Source: an uncultured Blautia sp. | GTDB taxonomy: Bacteria > Bacillota > Clostridia > Lachnospirales > Lachnospiraceae | Reading direction: 5' to 3' | DNA length: 10,663 nt | Assembly: GCA_934394595.1 (NCBI GenBank) | Contig: CAKRRX010000087.1 | Coordinates: 1 to 10,663, forward strand | In this document: in pieces, positions 1 to 6,198 of the stretch | How positions within the stretch are numbered: the first letter of the stretch is position 1 | Layout of the letters: every line of letters begins with the position of its first letter | Notes under the pieces: model-generated | What the model was told of the DNA's origin: nothing | Database searches by the model: none | Seen by the model: only the letters and a program-made list of their open reading frames with translations | Program-made: the position numbers and the translations under genes

Positions 1-13
1 ACTGGCCTGGACA

Positions 14-56
14 TTTGCGAAGCAAAAGGCACTGAGTGACGAAGTCACGAGGTGAC
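14..56. repeat. Cluster of short palindromes with GAA/GAG spacers
   Basis: TTTGC and GCAAA (14-18, 22-26) flank GAA. GTGAC and GTCAC (36-40, 44-48) flank another GAA. The same GTCAC then flanks GAG with a second GTGAC (52-56). CAC-TGA-GTG (30-38) is a weaker member. The middle GTCAC can pair with either neighbour but not both. No reading frame here has a convincing gene: all three + frames reach a stop within about 90 bases. This may be the 3' untranslated part of a transcript entering from the left, or a small intergenic repeat. The family is not recognised. Confidence 0.45.
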
Positions 57-137
57 CGCTGGACTCACGCAAGGTTATAAATTGATTCCATTAGGATGTA
101 ACATGTATGTAGTTTTGAAGATATGAACCTCTTCAGG

Positions 138-168
138 AACGGTAGCCGTTATGGTTATCGTTTTTTTT
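138..168 (+). terminator. Rho-independent terminator of an upstream + strand transcript
   Basis: Bases 138-148 pair with 152-162 through 11 base pairs (three are G-U) around a three-base loop, and an uninterrupted run of eight T (161-168) begins at the base of the stem. The stem is good only as + strand RNA, because the G-U pairs become A-C mismatches on the other strand. It therefore does not serve the araC-type gene ending at 172 on the minus strand. It implies a + strand transcript that starts outside the window. Confidence 0.6.
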
Positions 169-171
169 CGT

Positions 172-942
172 CTAAATCATTTCTCGCGGCTGGAAATTTT
201 TTCGATATTCACTGAGTGTATATCCAGTCAGCTCTTTAAAATATTTTCCAAGATGACTTTGAGAAGAAAATCCCAGATTCGCAGCAATCTCGCTGTAGCT
301 GAAGGAAGAATAAAGCAGCATATTTTTTGCCAGGCGGATTTTTTCCTGACGAATATAGCTGGTAAGAGAAATTCCCTCATATTTATGGAAAATGCAGGAA
401 AGATAATCAGCATTTAATCCCAGCTTCTGTGCAATCTGAGACACTGTGAGCTTTTCATGAAGGTGTAGAGTAATGTATTCCTTACACCTCAAAATGTAGG
501 GACTTTTTTTGTGCAAATAATCTGGTTTGGCCTGATTCAGATCATGAACCATAGCGGCGAACTGAAATTCAGCAGCACGTTTTAGTCGCTCGATCTTAGA
601 AGGGGAGGAACAATTGTCAATTTCCTGAATATAGGCATCACAAAGAGAAAGGGCGATTTCCGGGGCAAGTCCGCCTCGAATGGCAGAACGGCTGGCAAGA
701 GCCACAAGCACCACTGCCAGATATTTGCTGTTTCGAAGAGGATTTTTTGACAAAGTTCCAAGCTTTCCTAAATAGTCCTCGGAAATGCTTTTTTGCAAAA
801 GCTGGGTATCTCCATTTTGAATACTTTGTTGCTCCCGTAGTTCCTGATCATAGGGATTGTGCTTATTTCCATATTCCAGGTTGTGGAAAAAAAGATCTGA
901 ATAAGTGATCAGAGGATTGGTTAGAAACTGATCTTTCAACAT
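172..942 (-). CDS. AraC-family transcriptional regulator
   Basis: 256-residue cytoplasmic DNA-binding protein. The C-terminal 100 residues (about 154-253) form a standard AraC/XylS double helix-turn-helix. The first HTH is around residues 166-186 (LTVSQIAQKLGLNADYLS) and the second around 215-235 (YSEIAANLGFSSQSHLGKYF), followed by the family-typical FKELTGYTLSEYR end. The N-terminal 150 residues do not show a clear cupin fold and carry no motif I can tie to a ligand. The start at 942 is chosen because AAGGAG (950-955) lies seven bases upstream. An in-frame ATG at 969 lacks such a site. The gene is divergent from the GH42 beta-galactosidase, so a role as its activator in response to a galactoside is likely but inferred. 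No T-tailed hairpin for this strand is visible after the stop. Confidence 0.88.
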   Translation of the reverse strand: MLKDQFLTNPLITYSDLFFHNLEYGNKHNPYDQELREQQSIQNGDTQLLQKSISEDYLGKLGTLSKNPLRNSKYLAVVLVALASRSAIRGGLAPEIALSLCDAYIQEIDNCSSPSKIERLKRAAEFQFAAMVHDLNQAKPDYLHKKSPYILRCKEYITLHLHEKLTVSQIAQKLGLNADYLSCIFHKYEGISLTSYIRQEKIRLAKNMLLYSSFSYSEIAANLGFSSQSHLGKYFKELTGYTLSEYRKNFQPREMI

Positions 943-1022
943 ACTATCGCTCCTTGCTGAAAATTTCATATCTGCTGTTAGAAAAATGACAGAGGAACCG
1001 AATAAGAACCTCTTTTAATTTT

Positions 1023-1031
1023 ATGATACCA
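1023..1031 (-). promoter_or_regulatory. Possible extended -10 promoter of the AraC-type gene
   Basis: Read on the minus strand this is TGG followed by TATCAT, an extended -10 pattern, about 80 bases before the chosen start. No good -35 hexamer lies 16-18 bases upstream. The leader would contain AGAGG/CCTCT arms (991-995, 1009-1013). Weak assignment. Confidence 0.25.
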
Positions 1032-1059
1032 TCAATTTTGCAAATTATCCAGAAAAGAA

Positions 1060-1098
1060 CAAAGAAATATGTTATTAATCAAAGAATAATAATATAAA
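1060..1098 (+). promoter_or_regulatory. Candidate promoter and activator sites of the GH42 gene
   Basis: TATAAA at 1093-1098 is a fair -10 box, placing the transcript start near 1105. There is no recognisable -35 at the right distance (1070-1075 reads TGTTAT), which fits an activator-dependent promoter. CAAAGAA occurs twice as a direct repeat (1060-1066 and 1080-1086), 20 bp apart, about two helical turns. AraC-family proteins commonly bind direct repeats with this kind of spacing. That the neighbouring regulator binds here is inference. Confidence 0.35.
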
Positions 1099-1147
1099 TG
1101 AGTCTATTTACAGGGTAAACTGAAGAAAAAACGGGAGATTTGTGAAG

Positions 1148-3163
1148 ATGAAAGAGATTTTATTTGGTGCAGCATATTATGCAGAGTACATGCCCTACAA
1201 CAGAATCAAAGAAGACCTGAAAATGATGCGTGATGCCGGAATGAATGTGATTCGTATCGCTGAATCTACATGGAGCGTGATGGAACCAAAGGAAGGAGTC
1301 TTTGATTTTTCTTATATTGATGCAGTTTTGGATGAGGCAGAGGCTACAGGAATGTATGTCATTATAGGAACGCCTACTTATGCAGTTCCATCCTGGCTGG
1401 TCAGGAAAGAACCGGATATTATGGTTACCTCGAAGGAGGGACAGGCCATTTACGGACACAGGCAGATTATGAATATCCTGAATCCTGTGTACAGAGAACG
1501 AAGTGAGATCATGATCCGCGCCCTTCTTACACACACGGCAAAAAGAGCCTGTGTAATCGGTTTTCAGATCGACAATGAAACAAAGCACTATGGGAATTTT
1601 GGAAAACAGATTCAGGAACTTTTCCGGGAATATATGAAAGAAAAATTTGTTACTACGGAGGCTTTCAACAAGGCTTTTTATCTGAATTACTGGAGTAATT
1701 CCATTGCAGATTGGGAGGATTTTCCAGATATGAGAGGCTGCTGCAATGGGGGACTTGCCAGCGAATTTGCAGAATTTCAGCGAAAAACAGCAGCAGAATT
1801 TCTTTTCTGGCAGGCTGATCTGGTGAAAGAGTATAAAAGAGAAGAGCAGTTTATTACCCATAATCTTGATTTTGAATGGAAAAAATTTGGCGCGCAGATT
1901 GCTCAGGATGGATACTCTTATGGTATACAGCCAGATATCAATCATTATGAGGTGGCAAAATGTCTCACTTTGGCAGGAACAGATATCTATCATCCGACAA
2001 AGGATTGCCTTACAGGAGCAGAAATTGCGTTTGGAGGAGATGCAATCCGTACACTGAAAGATCAGAGCTATCTAGTGCTGGAATGCCAGGCCCAGGCATT
2101 TAAGTACTGGACTCCTTACCCGGGACAGTTGCGTCTACATGCCTACAGCCATCTTGCAAGCGGTGCCTGTGGTGCCATGTACTGGAACTGGCACAGTATC
2201 CACAATGGCTATGAAACTTACTGGAAAGGCGTGCTGAGCCATGACCTGCAGCCAAACCCGGTATATGAAGAAGCTGCTGTGATTGGCCATGAGTGGAAAG
2301 AAAGACAGGAAAAATTCCTTCTGAAAAAAAAGAAAAATCAAGTTGCACTGCTGGTAGACGCTCATTCTCTGGATGCTATGAAATGGTATCCGGTAGACAA
2401 AGCTCTGAGCTATAACGATATTGTAAGATGGATGTATGACAGCCTGTATGAAATAAACCTGGAATGCGATATTGTAGATGCCCGGATGGCTTTGGAACAG
2501 GGCTTTGATAAATATAAAATGGTTGTAGCTCCAGGATTGTACAGTGCAAAGGAGGAGCTGCTTAAGCAGCTGGATGCATTTGTGGCAAAAGGAGGCATGC
2601 TGGTAGCTGGTTTCCGCTCTTTTGTTGCAGATGAGTATCTGAGTGTATATCCAGATATACAGCCCCACCTGCTGCATAAATGTCTGGGAATGCATTATCA
2701 TCAGTTTACAGAGCCTGGAACTGCGAAGCTTCTGCATCGGGAAGTAAAATATCACGCAGAGCTGCTTGTGACGGATACAGCTAAAACAATAGCCATGTAT
2801 GAACATAAATACTGGGGGGAATATGCAGGAATCACCAGAAATGAGTATGGAAGTGGCGTGGCATATTATATTGGATGTTATACAGAAAAAGCTACGTTGA
2901 AGGAGCTTTTCCAAAAAGCAGCAGAAGACGTGGAAATCGAATTTCCAGGTGAAAAAGAAGTATATCAATGGCCGGTGATTATTAGAAGCGGAGAGAATCC
3001 CTGTGGACATAAAATACATTATATTTTGCACTATGCAGACCAGGAAAAAGAGATTTTATGCCCTTATGAAAATGCAATCGATCTGCTTACCGGTAAAATC
3101 TATGAGAAAGGCACGCCGCTGGTATTAAAAGAGTGGGATGTAAAAATTCTGGAAGAAAGCTAA
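1148..3163 (+). CDS. Beta-galactosidase, glycoside hydrolase family 42
   Basis: 671 residues, the usual length for GH42. The enzyme hydrolyses terminal non-reducing beta-D-galactosides with retention. Early motifs GAAYYAEYMP and FDFSYID are typical of the GH42 TIM barrel (about 1-390). Glu144 in GFQIDNE fits the acid/base and Glu312 in YLVLECQAQ fits the nucleophile. The rest matches the trimerisation domain (about 390-600, with VVAPGLYSAKEE) and the small C-terminal beta domain. There is no signal peptide, so it acts in the cytoplasm on imported oligosaccharides. ATG 1148 sits ten bases after GGGAG (1133-1137). GTG 1142, four bases after it, is a less likely start. It lies between a divergent AraC-type regulator and a MATE exporter, with no sugar importer in the window. 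The natural substrate (galactooligosaccharide, plant galactoside or other) cannot be read from sequence. Confidence 0.93.
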   Translation: MKEILFGAAYYAEYMPYNRIKEDLKMMRDAGMNVIRIAESTWSVMEPKEGVFDFSYIDAVLDEAEATGMYVIIGTPTYAVPSWLVRKEPDIMVTSKEGQAIYGHRQIMNILNPVYRERSEIMIRALLTHTAKRACVIGFQIDNETKHYGNFGKQIQELFREYMKEKFVTTEAFNKAFYLNYWSNSIADWEDFPDMRGCCNGGLASEFAEFQRKTAAEFLFWQADLVKEYKREEQFITHNLDFEWKKFGAQIAQDGYSYGIQPDINHYEVAKCLTLAGTDIYHPTKDCLTGAEIAFGGDAIRTLKDQSYLVLECQAQAFKYWTPYPGQLRLHAYSHLASGACGAMYWNWHSIHNGYETYWKGVLSHDLQPNPVYEEAAVIGHEWKERQEKFLLKKKKNQVALLVDAHSLDAMKWYPVDKALSYNDIVRWMYDSLYEINLECDIVDARMALEQGFDKYKMVVAPGLYSAKEELLKQLDAFVAKGGMLVAGFRSFVADEYLSVYPDIQPHLLHKCLGMHYHQFTEPGTAKLLHREVKYHAELLVTDTAKTIAMYEHKYWGEYAGITRNEYGSGVAYYIGCYTEKATLKELFQKAAEDVEIEFPGEKEVYQWPVIIRSGENPCGHKIHYILHYADQEKEILCPYENAIDLLTGKIYEKGTPLVLKEWDVKILEES

Positions 3164-3184
3164 GTAAAGCGCACATATGCGGAA

Positions 3185-3209
3185 TTGCTGACTTTCAGGA
3201 TGTCAGCAA
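3185..3209. repeat. Perfect 8-bp inverted repeat after the GH42 gene
   Basis: TTGCTGAC (3185-3192) and GTCAGCAA (3202-3209) flank nine bases. No T-run follows on + and the next bases are AAGTAGG, so it is not a standard intrinsic terminator. It could be a transcript-stabilising or weak attenuating hairpin, or a protein site. Confidence 0.5.
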
Positions 3210-3291
3210 AAGTAGGCATGTCCGTTTATGCTCAAATAAAAAGATTTTCCTCTTGAAATCTGTCGGAAAATGTAGTAAGTTTATATCTAAC

Positions 3292-3330
3292 ACGCTGCTA
3301 AACACAGAACACACATTCTGTTTGCAGTGT
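3292..3330 (+). other. Long leader hairpin just before the MATE ribosome site
   Basis: ACGCTGC (3292-3298) pairs with GCAGTGT (3324-3330) through seven base pairs including one G-U. An upper stem ACAGAA/TTCTGT (3304-3309, 3316-3321) closes a CACACA loop, with two more A-T pairs possible between the stems. The hairpin ends five bases before the AAGGGGG ribosome site. There is no T-tract, so it is not a terminator. A role in mRNA processing, stability or translation control is inference. Confidence 0.45.
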
Positions 3331-3353
3331 ATATGAAGGGGGAAATCGATAAT

Positions 3354-4766
3354 ATGGAAAATGTGAAAAAAAGAGCTTCTTTCCGGGAGACATTTCTGGG
3401 AAATAAAGCTTTTTACAAGATGGTGCTTGCAATTGCAGTACCAATCATGATACAAAATGGTATCACGAATTTTGTCAGTCTTCTTGACAATATTATGATC
3501 GGAAGAATTGGCACAGAGCAGATGTCTGGTGCAGCCATTGTTAATCAGCTTCTGTTTGTGTACAATCTTTGCCTTTTTGGAGGAGTATCCGGAGCTGGTA
3601 TTTTCACGGCTCAGTATTCCGGTCTGAAAGATCATGAAGGAGTGCGACAGACATTCCGCTACAAATTATGGCTGGTATTTATCCTGACGATTGCTACCAT
3701 TTTGATCCTTCTTACATCCGGGGAGGCTCTGATCGGAATGTATCTGAAGGGAGAGGGCAGTGCTGCAGCGCTGGAAGCCACCAGAAGATATGGAATGCAG
3801 TATCTGAAGATTATGCTGGTGGGGCTGCCGCCATTTATGATCAGCCAGGTTTATTCCAGTACTCTGCGTGAATGTGGAGAGACAGTACCGCCTATGAAGG
3901 CTGGTGTTGCAGCGGTGTTGGTAAATCTGGTATTTAACTATCTGCTTATTTATGGAAAATTTGGATTTCCACAGCTGGGTGTGGAAGGTGCTGCTGTTGC
4001 AACGGTTTTATCCCGTTATGTAGAGGTGGCTATTGTGGCAGTGTGGACTCACACTCATACAGAACGGATGCCTTTTGCAAAGGGGCTCTACAGCACTTTG
4101 AAAGTTCCGGCATATCTCACAAAGAAAATCCTGATCAAGGGAACTCCGCTGCTGCTGAATGAGACTCTCTGGGCGGCAGGAATGGCAATTCTCACCCAGT
4201 GTTACTCTGTGCGTGGGCTGAATGTGGTTGCTGCCCAGAATATTGCAAATACCATTAACAATGTATTTAATGTTGTATTTATTGCTCTGGGTGATTCTGT
4301 GGCCATTGTAGTAGGACAGCTTCTAGGCGCCGGCAAGATGAAAGAGGCCAGGGATACGGATAATAAGATGATTGCTTTTTCCGTTATGTGCTGTACAGGT
4401 GTGGCACTTGTCATGCTGGTAGTTGCGCCTCTGTTCCCCATGCTCTATAAGACAAATCAGGAAGCAAGAGTGCTTGCCCGATATTTCATTATGCTCATGG
4501 CATTTTTTATGCCACAGAATGCATTTTTGCATGCTACATATTTTACACTGCGTTCCGGAGGTAAGACTATCATCACCTTCCTTTTTGACAGTGTGTTCAT
4601 ATGGTGTGTCAGTGTTCCTATTGCGTATTGTCTCAGCCATTTTACGGGGATTCATGTGCTGGCGGTGTTTGCTCTGGTGCAGGTGGGAGATATTTTGAAG
4701 TGTATTGTGGGATTTGTCCTTGTGAAAAAAGGTGTATGGCTGCAAAATATTGTTTCTTCCCATTAA
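3354..4766 (+). CDS. MATE family efflux transporter
   Basis: 470-residue integral membrane protein with about 12 hydrophobic segments in two homologous halves, the normal size and shape of MATE (NorM/DinF-like) antiporters. These export cationic or aromatic compounds in exchange for Na+ or H+. Family-like stretches include LAIAVPIMIQNGITNFVSLLDNIMIG near the N-terminus (about residues 22-47) and the QNIANTINNVFNVVFIALGDSVAIVVGQLLGAGK region opening the second half, written here only to mark its place. The start is ATG 3354, eleven bases after AAGGGGG (3336-3342). An in-frame GTG at 3327 would lie inside the leader hairpin. It follows the GH42 gene by 190 bp on the same strand with no clear promoter of its own, so co-transcription is plausible. 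Its substrate is unknown; export of an aglycone or sugar released by the GH42 enzyme is a guess from context. Confidence 0.9.
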   Translation: MENVKKRASFRETFLGNKAFYKMVLAIAVPIMIQNGITNFVSLLDNIMIGRIGTEQMSGAAIVNQLLFVYNLCLFGGVSGAGIFTAQYSGLKDHEGVRQTFRYKLWLVFILTIATILILLTSGEALIGMYLKGEGSAAALEATRRYGMQYLKIMLVGLPPFMISQVYSSTLRECGETVPPMKAGVAAVLVNLVFNYLLIYGKFGFPQLGVEGAAVATVLSRYVEVAIVAVWTHTHTERMPFAKGLYSTLKVPAYLTKKILIKGTPLLLNETLWAAGMAILTQCYSVRGLNVVAAQNIANTINNVFNVVFIALGDSVAIVVGQLLGAGKMKEARDTDNKMIAFSVMCCTGVALVMLVVAPLFPMLYKTNQEARVLARYFIMLMAFFMPQNAFLHATYFTLRSGGKTIITFLFDSVFIWCVSVPIAYCLSHFTGIHVLAVFALVQVGDILKCIVGFVLVKKGVWLQNIVSSH

Positions 4767-4777
4767 AAATGCATAAG

Positions 4778-4824
4778 AAAAAGCGATTCTCTTTTATTGA
4801 AAAGGTAGAAGAGAATCGCTTTTT
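4778..4824. terminator. Bidirectional rho-independent terminator
   Basis: GCGATTCTCTT (4783-4793) pairs perfectly with AAGAGAATCGC (4809-4819), 11 bp. Five A (4778-4782) precede the stem and five T (4820-4824) follow it, so the hairpin has a U-tail in either direction. It ends the MATE transcript on + and the mop-regulator operon on the minus strand, separating the two modules. Confidence 0.93.
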
Positions 4825-4859
4825 ACGTGACGGGAAATCTCTGTAACGTTGGAGTGCAC

Positions 4860-5786
4860 TTAAAGAAAGAATAACTCTCCTGTTCTGCTTACCTCATATC
4901 CGGTCTGCTCTTTTAGAATCATTTTATAGTCGTCTGAACGTACAATATCCAGAAGAGCCTGGAAACCAGGCATGGAAAGGGAGGCTTTTTCCATGACCAG
5001 ATACATGGGAAGCTTTTTCAGAGGAACAAAGGAAAGGGAAGATAACTGGTGTGCAGCATATTCCTCTCCAATAGCGGTATCTGCCTTCCGACTGGAAACT
5101 GCAGCAGCTGTGGAAAGGTCAGAGACAAGCTCTGAACTGTAGCCAGCGATTGAGGAAGGGGAAATTCCCTCCTGCAAAAGGATGCGATCCAGACAGATCC
5201 GGGAAGTGCTTCCCTTTTCTCGGTTAGCCAGGCGTACATCTGGTCGGAGAAGATCCTGAATACTTTGGATATTCTTTGGATTCCCTGCAGAAACGTAAAA
5301 ACCAAGAGTATACTCATACAGATAAAGAAGAGCCAGGCTGGTTCCAGGGACAATATGCGAGATATCTTCCTTTGACAGGCTGGCGCAGGCAATATGAGCT
5401 TTTTTAAAGTAAAGGGAGTACAGACTGTTATATCCGTTCATATAAGACTGCAGTACCGGAAGCCCCTGGGGATGAATGGAAATCTGGCTGATCAGAAGCT
5501 CCAGGGCAGGAGAAAACTGACCGCACAGGATCAGACCGCTGGAATGGAGCAGATAGTCCCGCTTTAAAAGAGAACTTTCAGGTGGCAACTCAGGAAGCTG
5601 TTCATGGGAATCAGCAGGTACACAACCGGTACGATTCAGATACTGCTTCAGCTGCTGTTCACTGATACGAAGCTGCTTGCCCACCTTGGATGAATAGAGT
5701 TCTCCACGTTTGATCAATTCGTAGACGGTTGTCTTTTTTATTTGAAGCTTATCGGCTACTTCCTGAGCGGTATAAAGCTTATTCAT
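4860..5786 (-). CDS. HTH regulator with periplasmic-binding-like sensor domain, mod system
   Basis: 308-residue cytoplasmic protein. Residues about 3-51 are an excisionase/MerR-type helix-turn-helix (YTAQEVADKLQIKKTTVYEL, then a KVGKQLRISEQQL wing). Residues about 85-285 match the PBP_like domain, a type II binding-protein fold moved into the cytoplasm, with a family-typical GFYVSAGNPKNI strand and a VRLANREKGSTSR segment. There is no TOBE domain, so it is not a canonical ModE. ATG 5786 is preferred over TTG 5789 and follows GGTGGG closely. The gene overlaps mop by eight bases, so translation is probably coupled. Divergence from modABC and the shared palindromes upstream suggest that it senses molybdate/tungstate or a molybdenum-cofactor-related ligand and controls both operons. 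The function is inference; the domain reading is firm. Confidence 0.85.
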   Translation of the reverse strand: MNKLYTAQEVADKLQIKKTTVYELIKRGELYSSKVGKQLRISEQQLKQYLNRTGCVPADSHEQLPELPPESSLLKRDYLLHSSGLILCGQFSPALELLISQISIHPQGLPVLQSYMNGYNSLYSLYFKKAHIACASLSKEDISHIVPGTSLALLYLYEYTLGFYVSAGNPKNIQSIQDLLRPDVRLANREKGSTSRICLDRILLQEGISPSSIAGYSSELVSDLSTAAAVSSRKADTAIGEEYAAHQLSSLSFVPLKKLPMYLVMEKASLSMPGFQALLDIVRSDDYKMILKEQTGYEVSRTGELFFL

Positions 5787-5991
5787 CAATTCCCACCATT
5801 ACGTTTGTAGCTTTGATCACGGCATAGGCATCAGAACCTACTTCCAGACCAAGTTCTTCCACAGCGGCACAGGAAATGGTCGCGGTGATAATATTGCCGC
5901 CGCCAATGTCGATGGTTACGATGGAATTGACAGCCCCTTTATTGATGTTGATCACTTTTCCTTTTAACTGGTTACGTGCGCTTAATTTCAT
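5779..5991 (-). CDS. mop: Mop-type TOBE domain protein (molbindin)
   Basis: 70 residues comprising a single TOBE/Mop domain and nothing else: MKLSARNQLKGKV at the start, then GAVNSIVTIDIGGGN, and VIKATNVMVG at the end. Mop proteins of clostridia assemble into oligomers that bind molybdate or tungstate in the cytoplasm, serving as storage or buffering. Length and motifs match that family well. The ribosome site AAAGAGG (6001-6007) stands nine bases before ATG 5991. The stop codon lies inside the start of the HTH-PBP regulator gene (8-base overlap), so the two are co-translated. Because the regulator lacks a TOBE domain, Mop could supply the oxyanion-binding part of the control circuit, but direct interaction is only a hypothesis. 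Confidence 0.9.
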   Translation of the reverse strand: MKLSARNQLKGKVININKGAVNSIVTIDIGGGNIITATISCAAVEELGLEVGSDAYAVIKATNVMVGIDE

Positions 5992-6020
5992 AAATTAAAA
6001 CCTCTTTTCCTGGTATTATT

Positions 6021-6075
6021 AGAGGTACCTCGGAAATAGCTTTTTCGGCATGATTCAGATTGTTGAGGTACCTCT
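6021..6075. repeat. Two identical palindromes GAGGTACCTC: candidate mod operators
   Basis: The perfect 10-bp palindrome GAGGTACCTC occurs at 6022-6031 and 6065-6074. Counting one outer base each, the pair forms an 11-bp inverted repeat (6021-6031, 6065-6075). Centres are 43 bp apart, about four helical turns, so both face the same side. They lie downstream of the mop promoter and well upstream of the modA promoter. This arrangement fits a dimeric regulator making a DNA loop or blocking mop transcription. Binding by the adjacent HTH-PBP protein is inferred. Confidence 0.7.
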
Positions 6076-6088
6076 TGTATTAGGATAT

Positions 6089-6117
6089 ATGATAGCATGG
6101 AACCTGGAAATTGACAA
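6089..6117 (-). promoter_or_regulatory. Promoter of the mop-regulator operon
   Basis: On the minus strand TTGTCA (6112-6117), a 17-base spacer and TATCAT (6089-6094), each one mismatch from consensus. Transcription would start near 6082, giving a leader of about 90 bases that contains both GAGGTACCTC palindromes, the first only a few bases after the start. Confidence 0.7.
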
Positions 6118-6165
6118 GAAAATCATAAAAAAATTGTATAAACAAAAAAGAATTTGCGGGTCGAA

Positions 6166-6194
6166 TTGACATACGAAAACAAATAAAGTATAAT
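6166..6194 (+). promoter_or_regulatory. Consensus promoter of modABC
   Basis: TTGACA (6166-6171), 17 bases, TATAAT (6189-6194): a perfect vegetative sigma-factor promoter, with start expected near 6201. The -10 overlaps an ATG at 6193 that is in frame with modA, which rules that codon out as the start. So strong a promoter suggests that control is by repression rather than activation. Confidence 0.9.
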
Positions 6195-6198
6195 GAAT

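Noticed and set aside
2135..3031. 298-codon open frame on the minus strand inside the GH42 gene, and a 277-codon one at 1160-1993
   Set aside because: Both are antisense to a clear full-length enzyme. Their proteins are rich in His, Cys, Phe and Ser without any domain, and no ribosome site fits.
3253..3281. Promoter for MATE (TTGAAA with a -10 at 3276-3281)
   Set aside because: The -10 would be TAAGTT, a poor match. The better TATATC at 3282 is 23 bases from TTGAAA. Not strong enough to list.
4601..4846. 81-codon + strand frame overlapping the MATE 3' end and terminator
   Set aside because: It is out of frame with MATE, cysteine-rich, has no ribosome site and runs through the terminator stem.
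6111..6142. Second + strand promoter TTGACA...TATAAA upstream of modA
   Set aside because: The spacer is 20 bases, too long. The TTGACA overlaps the mop -35 on the other strand and is likely incidental.
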